Shown in pieces: positions 1 to 8,078 of a stretch of 64,000 nucleotides of DNA; position 1 is the first letter of the stretch, and the number at the start of each line of letters is the position of its first letter. The notes beneath the pieces were generated by a model that was given only the letters and a program-made list of their open reading frames with translations, searched no databases and was not told where the DNA came from. The position numbers and the translations under genes are program-made. Source of the DNA: Corynebacterium afermentans subsp. afermentans (GTDB lineage: Bacteria; Actinomycetota; Actinomycetes; Mycobacteriales; Mycobacteriaceae); NCBI RefSeq assembly GCF_030408355.1, contig NZ_CP046606.1, positions 1,426,001-1,490,000 on the forward strand, given 5' to 3'.

Positions 1-585
1 GGTGAGCAGTTCCGGCACGGGCGCGAGGGTGCCGTCCATGGAAAACAGCCCGTCGGTGACCACGATTGCTTCTCCGGAGCGTTGTCGGAGCAGCTCGTCG
101 ACGTGCGCGGGATCGCAGTGGCGGTACACGCGCACCGTGGCACCTTGCGCCTTGGCCAAGCGGCAACCGTCGATGATGCTGGCGTGGTTGCGCTCGTCCG
201 ACAAGATCAACGTGTCCGAACCGGCGAGCGCCTGCAGCACACCGGCATTGGCCATGAACCCGGCGGAGAAAAACACGGCGTCGTCGTAGCCGAGGAAACG
301 CGCGAAGTCGCGCTCAACCTGGGTGTGCAGTTTCGTGGTGCCTGTGGTCAGGCGCGATCCGCCGGAGCCCGCGCCGAACTGGTTGAGTGCGTCGGAGGCC
401 GCTTCAGTCACGGCGGGGTGTTCGGCAAGCCCCAGGTAGTTCGAGGAGCTGAACAGGACGTACTCGTGCCCATCGATGGTGGCTACCGGGGTCTGGCCGG
501 TGCCAAAGATTGCGGGGGTGCGCTCAAGGCCTTGGCTGCGCCAGTCCTCGCTGTGTTGCCTGGCGGCATTGTCGAGCCAGCTCAT
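1..585 (-). CDS. bioF: 8-amino-7-oxononanoate synthase (BioF), partial
   Basis: Pyridoxal-phosphate enzyme of the alpha-oxoamine synthase family. It condenses pimeloyl-CoA with alanine to give 8-amino-7-oxononanoate, the second step of the BioW route to biotin. The 195 N-terminal residues are visible and the window edge removes the rest, including the PLP lysine. Family signatures seen are SSSNYLGL near residue 46, GAGSGGSR near residue 71 and DERNHASIIDG in the middle. The ATG overlaps the bioW stop codon (ATGA), so the two are translationally coupled. Other oxoamine synthases such as glycine C-acetyltransferase look similar, but coupling to bioW makes BioF by far the best reading. Confidence 0.9.
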   Translation of the reverse strand, partial: MSWLDNAARQHSEDWRSQGLERTPAIFGTGQTPVATIDGHEYVLFSSSNYLGLAEHPAVTEAASDALNQFGAGSGGSRLTTGTTKLHTQVERDFARFLGYDDAVFFSAGFMANAGVLQALAGSDTLILSDERNHASIIDGCRLAKAQGATVRVYRHCDPAHVDELLRQRSGEAIVVTDGLFSMDGTLAPVPELLT

Positions 586-1298
586 TCGGCCTCCCCAACC
601 AGCACCGGGGTGTGCTCGAGGAAAGTGATCAGGTCTGCGGGCTCGTCGGTGTCCACGACGAACAGGCGGCCGCCGACCGGCGATCCGTCGGGCTTTATGT
701 TGGGCACCCGCAGGTAGCCCAACTTTTTCGAGGCGACGTAGCCGGTGGTGTAGTCCGGATCGTCTGAGATGCACACCTCGGCCAGCACCGCCGGGTGGTG
801 CGCCACTTTGGAGGCCAGCACAAGCGCATCGGTGACGCGGGTCTTGCCGGAGTGCGCCTCGGGGCGCTCGCCTGTAGCGATGGCGGCGTCCATGGAGGTG
901 ACCCGCACGCCGCGGGCATGATCCGGTTCGAGGCGCGCACCGGTTGGCGCGTGGAACAAAATGGCGCCCCGCATGTCGCGAACGGTGGTGAGCAGGTTCC
1001 ACGCTTCGGCGGCGTGCGGGGTCAGCGGGACCAGGGCGTTGATGACGATGTCGCGGGCTTCGGCCGTGTCAGCGCAGCGCGCTTCTGCGATTGGCAACGC
1101 CGGGATGCGCTCGACCTCGCGGTCGATCGCGGTGACAGTCACGGTGATTGCATCCGGCTGTCCTTTGCCGTGGGTCATCGCGCGCTTGCTCATGGCGGCG
1201 CACACGTCCGGAACCTCATACTTCTCCACGATGCGCTCGGCGCCGGAGATGTGGGTGCCGTCCGCGCTGGATCGCATCTTCACGCTGAACAATGCCAT
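582..1298 (-). CDS. bioW: 6-carboxyhexanoate-CoA ligase (BioW)
   Basis: Converts pimelate, CoA and ATP into pimeloyl-CoA, AMP and pyrophosphate, the committed precursor for BioF. The 238 residues are about normal length for BioW. The N-terminal signature SVKMRSSADGTHISGAERIV (residues 5-24), the internal DMRGAILF and ASKVAHHPAV segments and the C-terminal SDDPDYTTGY segment match the Bacillus subtilis family as I recall it. The gene is leaderless: TAGACT lies seven bases before the ATG and no Shine-Dalgarno is present. It is followed directly by bioF. C. glutamicum is a biotin auxotroph lacking this step, so the unit looks like an addition next to the conserved recX-recA-bioYMN block. Confidence 0.93.
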   Translation of the reverse strand: MALFSVKMRSSADGTHISGAERIVEKYEVPDVCAAMSKRAMTHGKGQPDAITVTVTAIDREVERIPALPIAEARCADTAEARDIVINALVPLTPHAAEAWNLLTTVRDMRGAILFHAPTGARLEPDHARGVRVTSMDAAIATGERPEAHSGKTRVTDALVLASKVAHHPAVLAEVCISDDPDYTTGYVASKKLGYLRVPNIKPDGSPVGGRLFVVDTDEPADLITFLEHTPVLVGEAE

Positions 1299-1305
1299 GC
1301 GTACT

Positions 1306-1335
1306 AGTCTAGGAGACCGCCTTGAACACTGTTCA
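1306..1335 (-). promoter_or_regulatory. bioWF promoter with BioQ-like operator
   Basis: On the minus strand TAGACT (1311-1306) lies seven bases before the bioW ATG, giving a leaderless transcript. The 13-bp palindrome TGAACACTGTTCA occupies 1323-1335, exactly where the -35 region would be. It is a perfectly symmetrical version of the corynebacterial BioQ (TetR-type biotin repressor) motif TGAAC-N3-GTTAC. A second, larger inverted repeat, AACACTG-TT-CAGTGTT (1325-1340), overlaps it. Repression of bioWF by BioQ when biotin is plentiful is inferred; bioQ itself is not in the window. Confidence 0.7.
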
Positions 1336-1345
1336 GTGTTTCGGA

Positions 1346-1927
1346 CTACTCCTCACACTCGGCAATGCGCGCGTCCAGTTCTTCGCGCGCGATGCGCAGC
1401 GCCATCCCCTGGTTGAAGCCACGCCGGGCCAACGCGCCAACGACGCGGCGCAGGTGTTTGTCGTACTCGGCGCGGTCTGCCGGAGCTGCCTTGACCTTCC
1501 GCGCGGACTTTTCCGCCACAGCGCGGGCGGTGTGTTCTTCGTCTTCTTCAGAGATCTGCTCCAGTGCCGCGGCGCGGTCCGCCCCTGAAACGCCCTTGTC
1601 ACGCAGCTCCATATCCAGCGCTCGGGTGGACTTGCCCCTGCGGGAGGCTCTTTGGCGCACCCACTCGTGAGCGAACTGCGCGTCGTTGAGGAGGCCGGAG
1701 CCTGCAAGGTCGTCGAGCACTTCGTCAACAAGCTGCGGCTCAAATTCCGCCCTGATCAGCCGGTCGCGGAGTTCCGTGCGGGAGCGCGCACGCTGATCCA
1801 GCAAACCGAGAGCGCGCTTACGAACCGGCGCTAGCGCCTCCTCGTGTTCCCGGTCGAAAAGACCGGTGCCCGGTTCGAAGGCATCGAGCGCCGCCTGGAG
1901 CCGGGCAATCTGGTCCGCGTCCGCCAA
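1346..1927 (-). CDS. recX: regulatory protein RecX
   Basis: Small helical protein that binds RecA filaments and limits recombinase activity. Its 193 residues contain the three-helix repeats typical of RecX, e.g. [10 protein letters not shown] near residue 47, [12 protein letters not shown] near residue 80 and [14 protein letters not shown] near the C-terminus. The reading frame begins with TTG immediately after the recA stop codon (no gap), so translation is probably coupled to recA. A later start cannot be excluded, but the N-terminal 25 residues are low-information. recA-recX on one transcript is the standard actinobacterial arrangement. Confidence 0.93.
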   Translation of the reverse strand: MADADQIARLQAALDAFEPGTGLFDREHEEALAPVRKRALGLLDQRARSRTELRDRLIRAEFEPQLVDEVLDDLAGSGLLNDAQFAHEWVRQRASRRGKSTRALDMELRDKGVSGADRAAALEQISEEDEEHTARAVAEKSARKVKAAPADRAEYDKHLRRVVGALARRGFNQGMALRIAREELDARIAECEE

Positions 1928-3055
1928 CTACTTCTCCGCAGTTGCCGGCGCGGCAGCATCTTCCTCGTCGTCGAAGTCGATGTTCGGCACCACATCCACC
2001 GGCTCGTCCGTCAGCTCATCGGAAGCGTTGGCGTACTTACCCACGCCGAGCGCGCGGAAGATCTTGTCCTCGATCTCGTCGGCCAGATCCGGGTTCTCTT
2101 TGAGGAACATGCGGGCCTTTTCCTTGCCCTGGCCCAGCTGGTCGCCTTCGTAGGTGAACCAGGAGCCGGACTTCTTCACAATCCCGTTTTCCACGCCCAT
2201 GTCGATAATGGAGCTCTCTCGCGAGATGCCCTCGCCGTACATGATGTCGAACTCGGCGATCTTGAACGGCGGGGAGACTTTGTTCTTCACAACCTTCATC
2301 TTGGTGCGGTTGCCGATGGAGTCCTGGCCGTCCTTCAGCGTCTGAATGCGACGGACATCGCAGCGCACGGACGCGTAGAACTTCAGGGCCTTACCGCCAG
2401 TGGTGGTCTCCGGGGAGCCGAACATCACGCCGATCTTCTCGCGCAGCTGGTTAATGAAGATGGCGGTGGTGCCGGAGTTGTACAGCGCACCGGTCATCTT
2501 GCGCAACGCCTGGGACATGAGGCGAGCCTGCAGGCCGACATGGCTATCGCCCATCTCGCCCTCAATCTCGGCCTTCGGTGTCAGTGCGGCCACCGAGTCA
2601 ATCACGATCATGTCAATCGCGCCCGAGCGCACCAGCATGTCCGCGATTTCCAGCGCCTGCTCACCAGTGTCAGGCTGGGACACCAGCAGGTTGTCCGTGT
2701 CCACGCCGAGCTTGCGCGCGTAGTCCGGGTCGAGCGCGTGCTCCGCGTCGATAAACGCGGCGATGCCGCCGCCGCGCTGTGCCTCCGCGATCGCGTGCAG
2801 CGCCACGGTGGTCTTACCAGAAGACTCCGGCCCGTAGATCTCCACGATTCGTCCGCGCGGCCAACCACCGATGCCGAGCGCGACATCGATGGCGGTGTTG
2901 CCGGAAGAGATGGACTGGATCGGCGGGCGGTTCTCATCGCCCAAGCGCATGACAGCGCCCTTGCCGTAGTCCTTCTCAATCATTGCCAGCGCTGCATCGA
3001 GCGCATTCTTGCGGTCATTGCCGGCCGAAGCCGCGGACTTCTTCTTCGTTGCCAT
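1928..3055 (-). CDS. recA: recombinase RecA
   Basis: ATP-dependent strand-exchange protein for homologous recombination and coprotease for LexA self-cleavage. It has 375 residues, normal for actinobacteria and without an intein. The Walker A motif GPESSGKTT lies at about residues 73-81, followed by the classic [10 protein letters not shown] and [20 protein letters not shown] segments. The C-terminal tail is acidic ([12 protein letters not shown]). The ATG is preceded by a strong GGAGG about ten bases upstream. recX follows without a gap, and a LexA-like box lies about 170 bp upstream. Confidence 0.99.
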   Translation of the reverse strand: MATKKKSAASAGNDRKNALDAALAMIEKDYGKGAVMRLGDENRPPIQSISSGNTAIDVALGIGGWPRGRIVEIYGPESSGKTTVALHAIAEAQRGGGIAAFIDAEHALDPDYARKLGVDTDNLLVSQPDTGEQALEIADMLVRSGAIDMIVIDSVAALTPKAEIEGEMGDSHVGLQARLMSQALRKMTGALYNSGTTAIFINQLREKIGVMFGSPETTTGGKALKFYASVRCDVRRIQTLKDGQDSIGNRTKMKVVKNKVSPPFKIAEFDIMYGEGISRESSIIDMGVENGIVKKSGSWFTYEGDQLGQGKEKARMFLKENPDLADEIEDKIFRALGVGKYANASDELTDEPVDVVPNIDFDDEEDAAAPATAEK

Positions 3056-3223
3056 GTGGTGTTTCTACCTCCAAGTATTCGGCGGCGCTGGGCGCGTCGC
3101 GTGCACAGTTTCTTAGTTAGACGTATCGCTATACCGCTTCGGTTCCATTCAACGCGAAGAAATCTTTCCCAAGCGGAAAACACGGCACACTGTAGAACGC
3201 AACGGCGACACGCCAGAGAATAC

Positions 3224-3239
3224 ACGCAAACGTGTTCGA
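3224..3239 (-). promoter_or_regulatory. candidate LexA (SOS) box upstream of recA
   Basis: Read on the minus strand, this is TCGAACACGTTTGCGT. The left half matches the actinobacterial SOS consensus TCGAAC-N-GTTCGA perfectly; the right half is degenerate. Its place 170 bp upstream of recA fits LexA control, but the right half-site weakens the call. Confidence 0.4.
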
Positions 3240-3269
3240 AATTCAAAGACACGCCGGGGTGGCGGAGCC

Positions 3270-3285
3270 GTCGATAAGCAACTGC
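3270..3285 (+). repeat. GTCGATAAGC repeat copy (intergenic)
   Basis: GTCGATAAGCAACTGC lies just past the stop of the DUF3046 gene (which ends at 3290 on the minus strand). It is one of nine exact GTCGATAAGC decamers in the window; see the finding on this repeat. No inverted partner is present here. Confidence 0.6.
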
Positions 3286-3289
3286 CCTT

Positions 3290-3505
3290 CTACGTCCCCG
3301 GACGATCGACCCCGAGGCGGCGCTCCTCCGGGACATCGAACGCGTCGCAAAGTCCCCGCCACGCGTCGCGCGGGTCCACGCCGGCGTCGATGAGCTGCGC
3401 AGACGTCTGCTCAAACCCGGGCAACACCTGGGTCTGGATGATCCACTGCGCACGCTCCGAGCCGAACTCGTCCTGCACAAGCTGGTGAAACTCCGTCAAA
3501 CGCAT
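3290..3505 (-). CDS. DUF3046 family protein
   Basis: A 71-residue acidic protein of the actinobacterial DUF3046 family, which regularly sits next to recA; its function is unknown. The ATG giving MRLTEFHQLVQDEFG is chosen because that is the conserved start of the family, and the upstream in-frame extension is antisense to bioY. The conserved WIIQTQVLPG and DPRDAWRGLC segments are visible. It is divergent from bioY: 43 bp separate the two start codons, so both promoters share that space. Confidence 0.85.
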   Translation of the reverse strand: MRLTEFHQLVQDEFGSERAQWIIQTQVLPGFEQTSAQLIDAGVDPRDAWRGLCDAFDVPEERRLGVDRPGT

Positions 3506-3535
3506 GCGCCCGACAGTACACGCCACCCACCCCGG

Positions 3536-3541
3536 TACACT
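3536..3541 (+). promoter_or_regulatory. -10 box of leaderless bioY
   Basis: TACACT followed by exactly seven bases and then the bioY ATG at 3549. No BioQ-type TGAAC-N3-GTT palindrome is visible in the 43-bp divergent gap, in contrast to bioW. Confidence 0.6.
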
Positions 3542-3548
3542 CCCGCGC

Positions 3549-4115
3549 ATGAAGAAAAACTCTACGGCGCAGGATATCGCGCTCATTGCGGTCTTCGCCG
3601 CCATCGTTATCGTGCTTGGCTTCGTGTCCATTCCCGTCGGCGCCGCCGGCGTGCCTATTGTGCTGCAGAACGCCGCCGTGATCCTCGCCGGGCTGGTGCT
3701 CGGGTGGCGCCGCGGCCTCTCCGCCGCCGCAATCTTCCTGCTGGTGGGCCTGGCGCTGCCGGTGCTCGCAGGCGGCCGCACGGTCATCTCCGCACTCGGT
3801 GGTCCGACCGTGGGCTACCTGGTCGGCTACCTTGTCTCCGCAGCCGTCGCCGGCGCGATCGCATACACCGCGCCGGCACGCTCGAACAAAACGGCGAACA
3901 TCGGCATCCTCATCCTCGCCGGCTACCTGGCCCTGTTTTTCCAGTACCTCTGTGGCGTGTTCGGCCTGATGTGGCGCGCTGACATGAGCTTCGGCGCAGC
4001 CTGGGCGGCGCAGGTGCCGTTCCTGCTGCCGGACGCCGGCAAGGTCGCCCTCATGATCGCTATCGCGTTCGCGGTGCACCAGGCGTTCCCGGATCTGCGC
4101 GCGGCTCGCAAGTAA
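3549..4115 (+). CDS. bioY: biotin ECF transporter S component BioY
   Basis: Membrane substrate-binding subunit of the energy-coupling-factor biotin importer. Its 188 residues hold about six hydrophobic segments, with the BioY signatures IPVGAAGVPIVLQNAAVILAG near residue 29 and LGGPTVGYLVGYL near residue 80. The ATG at 3549 is preferred over an upstream in-frame ATG (3504) because it begins the typical MKKNSTAQDIALIAVFAA stretch and has a -10 box seven bases upstream. bioM follows after 5 bp and bioN overlaps bioM, giving a bioYMN operon as in C. glutamicum. Import here complements the partial synthesis genes at the window's left edge. Confidence 0.96.
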   Translation: MKKNSTAQDIALIAVFAAIVIVLGFVSIPVGAAGVPIVLQNAAVILAGLVLGWRRGLSAAAIFLLVGLALPVLAGGRTVISALGGPTVGYLVGYLVSAAVAGAIAYTAPARSNKTANIGILILAGYLALFFQYLCGVFGLMWRADMSFGAAWAAQVPFLLPDAGKVALMIAIAFAVHQAFPDLRAARK

Positions 4116-4120
4116 GCGCC

Positions 4121-4810
4121 ATGCCCCTTATCGATTTCCGCGGCGCCGCTGTCGCTTACGACGGCGAGCAGGTCCTCGCACCGCTGACCGTGAGTCTGTC
4201 GGAGCAGCGCATCGGCATCATCGGCTCCAATGGTTCCGGCAAATCCACCACCGTGCGCCTGATCAACGGCTTGATCGAACCGACTTCGGGGCAGGTGCTT
4301 TACGACGGGCTCACGCCCGACAAACACGGCAGAGACATCCGCAAGCGCGTTGGTTTTGTCTTCTCCGACGCCGAATCCCAGATTGTCATGCCGCGCGTTT
4401 CCGACGACGTTGCATTTTCCCTGCGCCGCTTCAAGCTGCCACGCGAGGAGGTAAAGCGCCGCGTGGCAGACGCGCTCGAACGCTTCGATCTTGCCGATCG
4501 CGCCGAGAACTCCCCGCACACTCTCTCCGGCGGCGAGAAGCAGATGCTCGCGCTCGCGTCCGTGCTGGTGATCGAGCCGGACACGATCATCGCCGACGAG
4601 CCCACCACCCTGTTAGACCTGCGCAACCGCCGCCGCATCATGCGCGAGTTGATGTCGCTGGACCAGCAGCTGATCGTGGTCACGCACGACCTAGAGATGC
4701 TGCGCGGATTCGACCGCGTGCTCGTCATCGACGACGGTGCCTTGGCCTACGACGGCACGCCCGATGATGCGATTGCGTTCTATACCGACCTGATGGATGC
4801 GAAGCCGTGA
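4121..4810 (+). CDS. bioM: biotin ECF transporter ATPase BioM
   Basis: ABC-type ATPase of the ECF biotin transporter, 229 residues. Walker A GSNGSGKST is near residues 34-42, the Q-loop region FVFSDAESQIV is near residue 81, the signature LSGGEKQM is near residue 135 and Walker B IADEPTT is near residue 159. It lies between the S component bioY and the transmembrane coupling protein bioN. The single ATPase probably works as a homodimer. It overlaps bioN by four bases (GTGA), implying coupled translation. Confidence 0.95.
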   Translation: MPLIDFRGAAVAYDGEQVLAPLTVSLSEQRIGIIGSNGSGKSTTVRLINGLIEPTSGQVLYDGLTPDKHGRDIRKRVGFVFSDAESQIVMPRVSDDVAFSLRRFKLPREEVKRRVADALERFDLADRAENSPHTLSGGEKQMLALASVLVIEPDTIIADEPTTLLDLRNRRRIMRELMSLDQQLIVVTHDLEMLRGFDRVLVIDDGALAYDGTPDDAIAFYTDLMDAKP

Positions 4811-5412
4811 TCCGCGAACTCCCCTTAGGCGTCTACATCCCCGGCGACACGTGGCTGCACCGCATGGGAGCGGCGCTGAAGTTCGCGCTGCTGGTCGTTT
4901 TCATCATCGCCGTCACTGCCCTGCCCACCCAGCCGTGGCACTCTTTCGCCGCACTCGTGTTTGTGCTCGTGCTCTACGTGTGGGCGCGCATCCCCGCGCG
5001 CGTGGCGTGGCGCCAGCTCGTGCCGCTGCTGCCCGTGCTGCTGTTTCTGGGCGTGTTCATGGTGTGGCAAAACGGTGTGCAATCTGCGCTGACGCTGCTG
5101 ATCGGCCTGCTCGCCACCATCGCCGCGGCGAACCTGCTCACCCTGACCACACCGGTGGAGGAACTGCTGGCGGCGCTGGACCAAGCGTTGGCCCCGTTCG
5201 GACGTACGGGTGAATTGATCTCCCTGACCATCGCGCTGACAATCCGGTTAATTCCGCTCACCCTCGCCACCGCGAACGAGGTCCTCGCGGCGCGCAAAGC
5301 CCGCGGCGTCGGCTTCTCCTTCAGCGCTTTTGGCATCCCGCTGGTCATCCGCTCCGTGCGCCGCGCCAAGATGATGGGCGAAGCACTCATGGCCCGCGGA
5401 GCCGTGGACTAG
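4807..5412 (+). CDS. bioN: biotin ECF transporter T component BioN
   Basis: Transmembrane coupling protein of the ECF transporter, transmitting ATP hydrolysis by BioM to BioY. It has 201 residues with four to five hydrophobic segments. The C-terminal coupling-helix motif AARKARGVGF (near residue 160) is an Ala-Arg-x short-helix signature of EcfT proteins. It starts at a GTG overlapping the bioM stop. It is the last gene of bioYMN and is followed by an inverted-repeat region. Confidence 0.94.
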   Translation: MIRELPLGVYIPGDTWLHRMGAALKFALLVVFIIAVTALPTQPWHSFAALVFVLVLYVWARIPARVAWRQLVPLLPVLLFLGVFMVWQNGVQSALTLLIGLLATIAAANLLTLTTPVEELLAALDQALAPFGRTGELISLTIALTIRLIPLTLATANEVLAARKARGVGFSFSAFGIPLVIRSVRRAKMMGEALMARGAVD

Positions 5413-5440
5413 CTACACTGCCCCCTCCCCATATCCCAAA

Positions 5441-5502
5441 TCCAGCTACTAAGACCCAGCTATTCGGCCCTGAGGGGCGAATAGCTGGATCCTGATAGCT
5501 GG
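5441..5502. repeat. nested inverted repeat downstream of bioN
   Basis: Inner arms CCAGCTATTCG (5456-5466) and CGAATAGCTGG (5478-5488) are perfect 11-bp complements whose loop can pair further. Outer arms TCCAGCTA (5441-5448) and TAGCTGGA (5495-5502) enclose them and repeat the same core. The element lies in the 214-bp gap between the convergent genes bioN and pspA. It may be a terminator, although a T-run is missing. Confidence 0.6.
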
Positions 5503-5558
5503 AAACGCCTGGAAGAAGCCGTGGAAGGTTGCGCTCGCACTCTGCTATAGAACGACGC

Positions 5559-5592
5559 TCCGCCCGGCCCCTCCTACGAGGAACCGGGCGGA
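5559..5592. terminator. hairpin downstream of pspA
   Basis: TCCGCCCGG (5559-5567) pairs with CCGGGCGGA (5584-5592), and the loop contains a second small stem CCTC/GAGG. It lies 34 bp past the pspA stop, between the convergent genes pspA and bioN. There is no T-run, so it is a terminator or RNA stabiliser of uncertain strength. Confidence 0.5.
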
Positions 5593-5626
5593 ATGCGTTT
5601 AGCGGGCGTGTGCGGTGTTACTCCGT

Positions 5627-6496
5627 TTACTCCCCGCGCAGCTCGCGCATGCGCTGTGCGACAGCGTCGTCGGAGACATCGCCGCCGACCGGGTTCGAAG
5701 AACTAGCAGCACCACCCTGAGCAGCACCACCCTGAGCAGCCTTACCCTGCTCGATGGCCTGCTTCTTGCCGGAGGTCAGCTCCCCTGCCATCTCGGCGCG
5801 CAGCTGCTCCAGGCGGCCGTGGCCTGCCATCTGGATGCCGGCCTGCTCAACCTCAGCCATGCGGCCCTCGATGGAGTTCTGCGCGAGCTCGGCGGCGCCC
5901 AGGGCGTTGGCGTAGCGGCGCTCGATCTTGTCACGCACCTGATCCAGGTTCGGGCCGGAGGAGGTGATGGAGTTCATGGACTGCATGGTCTCCGAGACCT
6001 TCTCCTGCATCTTCGCCTGCTCCAGCTGGGACAGCAGCTTGGAGCGCTCCGCCACCTGCTGCTGCAGGTGCGCCGCGTTGCGCTCGACGGCCTGCTTCGC
6101 CTGGGCCGCCTGCTGCAGCGCCTGGTCGTGCAGCTGCTTGGTGTCCTCAACGCCGGACTCGGCGGTCACCAGCTGGGCCGCGAATGCCTCGGCAGCATTC
6201 TCGTACTCCTGCGCCTTCTGGGCGTTTCCCTCGCCGCGTGCCTTGTCGGCGAGCTGGAGCGCCTGGCGAGCGTTCGCCTGCAGCTTCTCAACGTCCTCCA
6301 GGCGACGGTTGAGCTGCATCTCCAGCTGGCGCTGGTTGCCAATCACGGCAGCCGCCTGCTGGGACAGTGCCTGGTGCTGACGCTGAGCGTCGTTAATGGC
6401 CTGCTCGATCTGGATCTTCGGGTCTGCGTTTTCTTCGATCTTGTTGTCGAAGAGCGCCATCAGGTAGTTCCAGAACTTGGTAAAGGGATTCGCCAT
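5627..6496 (-). CDS. pspA: PspA/IM30 family membrane-stress protein
   Basis: Peripheral membrane protein that oligomerises on damaged inner membrane. It has 289 residues: an amphipathic N-terminus ([18 protein letters not shown]), then an almost continuous coiled coil rich in Gln, Ala and Glu from about residue 25 to 225. A flexible Ala/Gly/Gln tail follows, with a perfect GGAAQ duplication. This composition is typical of actinobacterial PspA. The gene lies downstream of clgR, reproducing the clgR-pspA pairing of the mycobacterial stress locus, in which ClgR drives pspA. Confidence 0.93.
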   Translation of the reverse strand: MANPFTKFWNYLMALFDNKIEENADPKIQIEQAINDAQRQHQALSQQAAAVIGNQRQLEMQLNRRLEDVEKLQANARQALQLADKARGEGNAQKAQEYENAAEAFAAQLVTAESGVEDTKQLHDQALQQAAQAKQAVERNAAHLQQQVAERSKLLSQLEQAKMQEKVSETMQSMNSITSSGPNLDQVRDKIERRYANALGAAELAQNSIEGRMAEVEQAGIQMAGHGRLEQLRAEMAGELTSGKKQAIEQGKAAQGGAAQGGAASSSNPVGGDVSDDAVAQRMRELRGE

Positions 6497-6567
6497 GGCT
6501 AAAGCACCGTGACCTTTCTGTCAGTAGATTGCGTTAATCGCCAACCACTGTAGTCGCGGATTGCCAG

Positions 6568-6930
6568 CTACGCTTCCGCAGCAGCCGGCGTGGTGCGCTC
6601 CAGCTCTTCGGTGAAAGAGTGCAGCGACATGTTCGCCACAGCTTCCAGCAGAACCTCGGAGACCGTGGTGCCCAACGCCTCGCACAACGAGGCCAGCAGC
6701 TCCGAGGAAACTTCCTTGCGGCCGCGCTCCAACTCGGAGATGTAGCCGGAAGACACACGCGCTTCCTTCGCCAGCGCACGCAGCGTCACGCCTTTGTCGG
6801 CGCGGAATGCGCGCAGCGACATGCCGAGCGCCTCTCGGAACAACGGCTCGCGGGACGAAGCAGGGGCAACCTCGGCCGGGGCAAGCGGCAGGTTTACCGG
6901 GGTGTCGTAGAGCAAAGTAGTAGTGGTCAT
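6568..6930 (-). CDS. clgR: ClgR-type transcriptional regulator
   Basis: Helix-turn-helix (Cro/CI, XRE-type) activator of clp protease genes and of pspA in actinobacteria. It has 120 residues; the HTH spans about residues 40-85 (GVTLRALAKEARVSSGYISELERGRK). It ends in Ala-Ala-Ala-Glu-Ala, reminiscent of the C-terminal degron that makes ClgR a Clp substrate. The ATG at 6930 is preferred over the TTG one codon upstream and has GGAG eight bases before it. cinA precedes it closely. Confidence 0.88.
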   Translation of the reverse strand: MTTTTLLYDTPVNLPLAPAEVAPASSREPLFREALGMSLRAFRADKGVTLRALAKEARVSSGYISELERGRKEVSSELLASLCEALGTTVSEVLLEAVANMSLHSFTEELERTTPAAAEA

Positions 6931-6953
6931 CAATTACTCCAACGACTCGCCGT

Positions 6954-7493
6954 TTAGTTTTGTTCCCGCACGCACTTCAGCGCTCCAACCAGCACGGCTT
7001 CCACCGCCAGGCGGCGGACTTCGTTGCGCTGCCCGGACAGCACACGCACGGGCACCGCAGCTCCTGGCATGAGCGCATACTGGCCGACAGACGGGTCGAG
7101 CAGCTCAGCCGCCTGTGACGAGGCAGTCCACTTCGGCCCCGCCAAACCAATCCACACGGTGCCGGCGGGCACACCGTCCTGGCTGTCGGGACCCGCCACA
7201 CCAGTCAGCGCCACCGCCCAGTCGGACCCGCACACGCGCCGCGCCCCGCGCGCCATCTCGCGCGCAACAGTGGCAGAGACCACACCTTCGCGCTCGATCA
7301 GCTCCGCCGGCACATCCGCAAGCGCCGTCTTCAGCTCCGGCGAGTACGTCACCAGGCCCCCGACCAACACATCCGAGGCACCCGGCACATCAGCCAACGT
7401 CGCAGAGACCAGACCGGCAGTCAGCGACTCGCAAAAGGCGATGGTTTGGTGGCGGGCGCGGAGCTCGTCGATAAGCAATTGCGCAGTAGTCAC
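6954..7493 (-). CDS. cinA: CinA C-terminal-domain nicotinamide-nucleotide amidohydrolase
   Basis: Stand-alone CinA amidohydrolase domain (PncC type), deamidating nicotinamide mononucleotide in NAD salvage. It has 179 residues and lacks the COG1058 N-terminal domain of full-length CinA, as usual in corynebacteria. Signatures are AFCESLTAGLVSATLADVPGAS near residue 17 and VALTGVAGPDSQDGVPAGTVWIG near residue 100. The GTG at 7493 overlaps the pgsA stop (GTGA). The 5' end carries an exact GTCGATAAGC repeat (7467-7476), which encodes Leu-Ile-Asp on the gene strand. Confidence 0.92.
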   Translation of the reverse strand: MTTAQLLIDELRARHQTIAFCESLTAGLVSATLADVPGASDVLVGGLVTYSPELKTALADVPAELIEREGVVSATVAREMARGARRVCGSDWAVALTGVAGPDSQDGVPAGTVWIGLAGPKWTASSQAAELLDPSVGQYALMPGAAVPVRVLSGQRNEVRRLAVEAVLVGALKCVREQN

Positions 7494-8044
7494 TTGTTCA
7501 CCTTTCCTGCGTCGACCAGATACTGCACGCCCGTGACCACGGTGACCGCGACCGCCAACAACATCACCACGAACGTCGGAGTGTCCATCCACGCGGGCAG
7601 CGGGCACAAGTACAACCCAACGGCGAGGGTTTGAAGCGCCGTCTTGAGCTTGCCGCCCTTCGACGCGGGCACCACCTTGCCGCGGCGCAGCATCACCATG
7701 CGCCACACGGTAATGCCCAGCTCACGGGCCACAATGACCACCGTCACCCACACCGGCAGCGTGCTGGCGATATTCAGGGTGACCAGCGCGGTGACCATCA
7801 GCGCCTTGTCCGCGATCGGGTCGGCAATTTTGCCGAAGTCCGTGACCAGCCCGCGGGCGCGCGCGATGTCGCCGTCGAGCTTGTCCGTGATCATGAGCGC
7901 AACGAACAACCCGAACGCCCACCACCAGCGCTCAGACAGCACCAGCCAGGCAAAAACGGGAATGAACAGGATCCTCAGCGAGGTCAAAATGTTCGGGAGG
8001 TTCCAATTCGACTGCTTGTCGGGTTGCATCACAACGTCCACCAT
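7490..8044 (-). CDS. pgsA: CDP-alcohol phosphatidyltransferase (PgsA family)
   Basis: Integral membrane enzyme transferring a phosphatidyl group from CDP-diacylglycerol, most likely to glycerol-3-phosphate, for phosphatidylglycerol synthesis. It has 184 residues with about five hydrophobic helices. The family signature D-G-x2-A-R-x8-G-x3-D-x3-D appears as DKLDGDIARARGLVTDFGKIADPIADK near residue 64. The ATG at 8044 is chosen as the first that clears the divergent yciI gene; the next in-frame ATG (8029) is also possible. It is coupled to cinA. Actinobacteria carry several paralogues, so the exact alcohol acceptor is inferred. Confidence 0.87.
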   Translation of the reverse strand: MVDVVMQPDKQSNWNLPNILTSLRILFIPVFAWLVLSERWWWAFGLFVALMITDKLDGDIARARGLVTDFGKIADPIADKALMVTALVTLNIASTLPVWVTVVIVARELGITVWRMVMLRRGKVVPASKGGKLKTALQTLAVGLYLCPLPAWMDTPTFVVMLLAVAVTVVTGVQYLVDAGKVNK

Positions 8045-8078
8045 ACCCATGCGGCGCCACGCTCCTAGACTGCCCTTC

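Noticed and set aside
1325..1340. AACACTG/CAGTGTT inverted repeat as a recX terminator
   Set aside because: There is no T-run, the stem is only 7 bp, and it coincides with the bioW operator and -35 region, so a regulatory role fits better.
1844..3277. 477-codon frame antisense to recA
   Set aside because: RecA on the minus strand is unmistakable; the plus-strand frame is a shadow.
3504..3548. Upstream ATG as the bioY start
   Set aside because: It would overlap the divergent DUF3046 start and the -10 box; the ATG at 3549 fits the leaderless pattern and the family N-terminus.
3506..3548. BioQ operator in front of bioY
   Set aside because: I looked for a TGAAC-N3-GTT palindrome like that at bioW and found none in the 43-bp gap.
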